Positions 4,658 to 6,575 of a stretch of 6,575 nucleotides of DNA are shown here, piece by piece. This stretch comes from an uncultured Faecalibacterium sp. (GTDB taxonomy: Bacteria; Bacillota; Clostridia; Oscillospirales; Ruminococcaceae). Below the pieces are notes generated by a model. It ran no database searches. It was not told the DNA's origin and was given only the letters and a program-made list of their open reading frames with translations. Location of the stretch: the NCBI GenBank assembly GCA_937917475.1, contig CALDNF010000177.1, positions 1 to 6,575 on the forward strand. The letters are read 5' to 3'. Numbering within the stretch: the first letter of the stretch is position 1; each line of letters begins with the position of its first letter. A program made the position numbers and the translations under genes.

Positions 4658-6265
4658 TCATCGGTCCCACTTGTCGCAGAGGGCGTTGATCTGGTCGGCA
4701 AACTTGGCAAGATCCTTGTTGGCTCCGCCCTCGTTGTGCTCGATGACCCGCAGCAGCCGCTTGCCTGCGCTGACCAGCCGCTGGAATACCGTAGCCGCAC
4801 GGCTTGCGCCCTCGCTGGGCCGATGCTCGACCCGGACACGGGAACCTTCCTGCAGGCAGACCGCTCCCTCGGCACCGATGGCCCACTGCTCGCCATTGTA
4901 GGGGGCCGTGGCGGCAAAGCCCTCGTCGGTCAGGGTCTGGGCAAAGATGTTCTCCACCTCGTCCTCGCCATGGACGATGAACACCCGCTTGGGCTTGGGC
5001 GAAAAGGCGTTGATCCATTTCAGCAGGCCATCCCGGTCAGCGTGTCCGGACAAGCCCGTGAGCTGGCAGATCTCTGCCTGCACCTCAATGGTCTCGCCGA
5101 AAAGCTTGACATCGGTAGCTCCCTCAATCAGGGTGCGGCCCAGCGTGCCCACCGCCTGATAGCCCACAAAGAGGATGGTGCACTCCGGCCTCCACAGGTT
5201 GTGCTTGAGATGGTGGCGGATGCGGCCTGCCTCGCACATTCCGCTGGCCGAGAGGATGACCTTGGGCACCCGGTCCGAGTTGATCATCCGGGATTCCTCG
5301 CTGGTAACGCTGACTTTCAGCCCCGGGAACCGGATGGGATCGATGCCTTTTGCCAGCAAAGCCCTTGTATCATCGTCAAAACAATCCGGGTCGGTATCCT
5401 GAAAAATGCGGGTTGCCTCTATGGCAAGGGGGCTGTCGATATAGACCGGGAAATTTTCGTGGCCCTTGACCAGACCCTTTTCCTTGATCTCCCGGATGAA
5501 GTAGAGCATCTCCTGCGTGCGGCCCACCGCAAAGCTGGGGATGACCACATTGCCGCCCCGGTCAAAGGTGCGCTGTAAAATTTTGGTCAGCTCTGCCACA
5601 TAGTCGGGCCGGGGGCCGTGGGTGCGGTCGCCGTAGGTGGACTCCATCACCACATAGTCGGCGTCGGCAAGGTAGGTGGGGTCCTTGATGATGGGCTGGT
5701 TCTGGTTGCCGATATCGCCCGAAAAGACCAGCTTGGTGGTGCTGCCATTCTCGGTGACCCAGATCTCAATACTGGACGAGCCCAGCAGGTGCCCCACATC
5801 GATGAAGCGGATGACAAGGCCCGGAGCCAGCTCCACCCGGGTGTCATAATCCACGCCCACAAAAAGCTGCAATGCAGCTTCCGCATCCTGAACCGTATAC
5901 ATGGGCTCCACTGGCTCTGCACCGGAACGTTTGCCCTTCCGGTTTTTCCACTCTGCCTCAAACTCCTGAATATGGGCCGAGTCCCGCAGCATGATGCCGC
6001 AGAGCTCTGTGGTGGGCTTGGTAGCATAAATTTTTCCCCGGAAACCGTTCCGGGCCAGCAGGGGCAGCATCCCGGTATGGTCGATATGGGCATGGGTAAC
6101 CAGCACACCGTCGATCTCGCCGGGGGCCACCGGGATGGGCTGGTTTTCATATACATCTTTCCCCTGCTCCATCCCGCAGTCGATCAGATACCGTTGTCCG
6201 GCCGCTTCCAACAGGGTGCAGCTTCCCGTGACTTCATGGTTTGCGCCTAAAAATGTCAGTTTCAT
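4658..6265 (-). CDS. MBL-fold / beta-CASP metallo-hydrolase, probable RNA-processing nuclease
   Basis: Seen: 535 residues with the full metallo-beta-lactamase set: D29, THAHIDH (57-63), GHLLGSSSIEI (158-168, H159) and GDIG (183-186). Beta-CASP motifs follow: ESTYGDR (208-214), IPSFAVGRTQEM (242-253), SASGMCEAGRIRHHL (339-353) and SGHAD (406-410), with VHGE at 431-434 in the C-terminal RMMBL region. Known: this architecture binds two zinc ions and cleaves RNA in the CPSF73/Ysh1-like and bacterial RNase J-related groups. Inferred: a cytosolic ribonuclease; the substrate is unknown and this protein group is poorly characterised in bacteria. Residues from about 460 to 535 extend past the last motif and end in a charged, helix-prone stretch. 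GGAGGT at 6272-6277, six bases before the ATG, gives a firm start. It is divergent from typA. RNase J itself is less likely because its HxHxDH context and C-terminus differ. Confidence 0.88.
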   Translation of the reverse strand: MKLTFLGANHEVTGSCTLLEAAGQRYLIDCGMEQGKDVYENQPIPVAPGEIDGVLVTHAHIDHTGMLPLLARNGFRGKIYATKPTTELCGIMLRDSAHIQEFEAEWKNRKGKRSGAEPVEPMYTVQDAEAALQLFVGVDYDTRVELAPGLVIRFIDVGHLLGSSSIEIWVTENGSTTKLVFSGDIGNQNQPIIKDPTYLADADYVVMESTYGDRTHGPRPDYVAELTKILQRTFDRGGNVVIPSFAVGRTQEMLYFIREIKEKGLVKGHENFPVYIDSPLAIEATRIFQDTDPDCFDDDTRALLAKGIDPIRFPGLKVSVTSEESRMINSDRVPKVILSASGMCEAGRIRHHLKHNLWRPECTILFVGYQAVGTLGRTLIEGATDVKLFGETIEVQAEICQLTGLSGHADRDGLLKWINAFSPKPKRVFIVHGEDEVENIFAQTLTDEGFAATAPYNGEQWAIGAEGAVCLQEGSRVRVEHRPSEGASRAATVFQRLVSAGKRLLRVIEHNEGGANKDLAKFADQINALCDKWDR

Positions 6266-6351
6266 GAACGTACCTCCCTGTTTCCCAACTGCTTTCCGCA
6301 GGGCGGGCCGCCTTGTTCCGGGCAGGCCGAAGCAGCCGGGTTTTCATCTGT

Positions 6352-6360
6352 ATTATATCA
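6352..6360 (-). promoter_or_regulatory. Extended -10 promoter element of the metallo-hydrolase gene
   Basis: TGATATAAT on the minus strand: a perfect TATAAT (6357-6352) preceded by an extended -10 TG (6360-6359). No good -35 hexamer lies at 16-18 bases, which is common for extended -10 promoters. The leader would be about 80 bases, GC-rich in its middle, running to the ATG at 6265. Confidence 0.6.
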
Positions 6361-6442
6361 TATTCCGGTTTTTCAAGTCGAACAAATCCATCGGCCTTTC
6401 TCGAGCAAAATGCCGAAAGTTTGAAAATATTTTTATACAATC

Positions 6443-6470
6443 TTGACAAACCACCCTCAGTTGTTATAAA
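6443..6470 (+). promoter_or_regulatory. Sigma-A-type promoter of typA
   Basis: A perfect TTGACA (6443-6448) and TATAAA (6465-6470) are separated by 16 bases. The 25 bases upstream are A/T-rich (6417-6441), as in UP elements. A start near 6477 would give a leader of about 48 bases before the typA ATG. Confidence 0.8.
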
Positions 6471-6525
6471 CTGAAAATGTATGACGTAACTTTTGATCCC
6501 ATTGTAAATAGAGAGGTTATATTTT

Positions 6526-6575
6526 ATGGTTCGTAACGATTTGCGCAATGTTGCCATTATCGCTCACGTTGACCA
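6526..6575 (+). CDS. typA: TypA/BipA translational GTPase (first 16 complete codons, cut by window edge)
   Basis: Seen: an ATG at 6526 opens a frame reading MVRNDLRNVAIIAHVD before the window ends just ahead of the expected P-loop HGKTT. Known: the N-RNVAIIAHVDHGKTTL start is characteristic of TypA/BipA, a ribosome-binding GTPase of the elongation-factor family involved in ribosome assembly and stress or cold adaptation. LepA and EF-G begin with related but different wording (for example IRNFSIIAHIDHGKST in LepA), which favours TypA. GAGAGG at 6511-6516, nine bases upstream, is the ribosome binding site. It is transcribed away from the metallo-hydrolase gene. Confidence 0.85.
   Translation, partial: MVRNDLRNVAIIAHVD

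Noticed and set aside
1..6575. Mobile elements, CRISPR arrays, tRNA or toxin-antitoxin genes
   Set aside because: No repeated spacers, transposase motifs, terminal repeats, cloverleaf sequences or small gene pairs were found; the coding content is ordinary housekeeping and cofactor metabolism.

Overview
The window looks like chromosome from a fairly GC-rich anaerobic Firmicute, probably an Oscillospiraceae/Ruminococcaceae gut bacterium of the Faecalibacterium type. This is inferred from strong GGAGG-type ribosome binding sites, sigma-A-like promoters, the RR-x-F-L / LTAC lipoprotein leader and the kinds of proteins encoded. No 16S or other species marker is present, so the genus is a guess.

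Layout, read on the minus strand from right to left. (1) At the right edge (6526-6575, plus strand) lie the first codons of a TypA/BipA translational GTPase, behind a good promoter. (2) Divergent from it, 6265-4658 encodes a 535-residue metallo-beta-lactamase/beta-CASP protein with the RNA-processing-nuclease motifs. (3) 4555-3926 encodes a P-loop kinase resembling uridine kinase. It has its own promoter, an inverted repeat around its ribosome binding site and a strong intrinsic terminator (3876-3914). (4) From 3852 to the left edge runs a five-gene molybdenum cluster: a MoeA-like molybdopterin-binding protein with a C-terminal cysteine cluster (3852-2836), moaC (2763-2257), moaA (2264-1287), a MOSC-MogA fusion (1282-350) and the start of modA, the molybdate-binding lipoprotein (278-1, cut by the window edge).

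How the genes work together: MoaA and MoaC convert GTP to cyclic pyranopterin monophosphate. The MogA half of the fusion would adenylylate molybdopterin, and the MoeA-like protein probably handles molybdopterin or Moco at a later step. The MOSC half may act in sulfur or cofactor transfer. ModA would bring in molybdate. Molybdopterin synthase (MoaD/MoaE), full-length MoeA, ModB/ModC and any molybdoenzyme are not in the window. The moaC/moaA overlap and the moaA/fusion spacing indicate co-transcription and probable translational coupling.

The whole window is densely coded; the largest non-coding stretch is the roughly 260-base divergent promoter region at 6266-6525. I see no tRNA, rRNA, CRISPR array, insertion sequence or phage signature. 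Nothing here looks like a wholly new system. The best leads are the terminator placed only 23 bases before the molybdenum cluster, the cysteine-tailed MoeA-like protein, the MOSC-MogA fusion, and the inverted repeat framing the kinase start.
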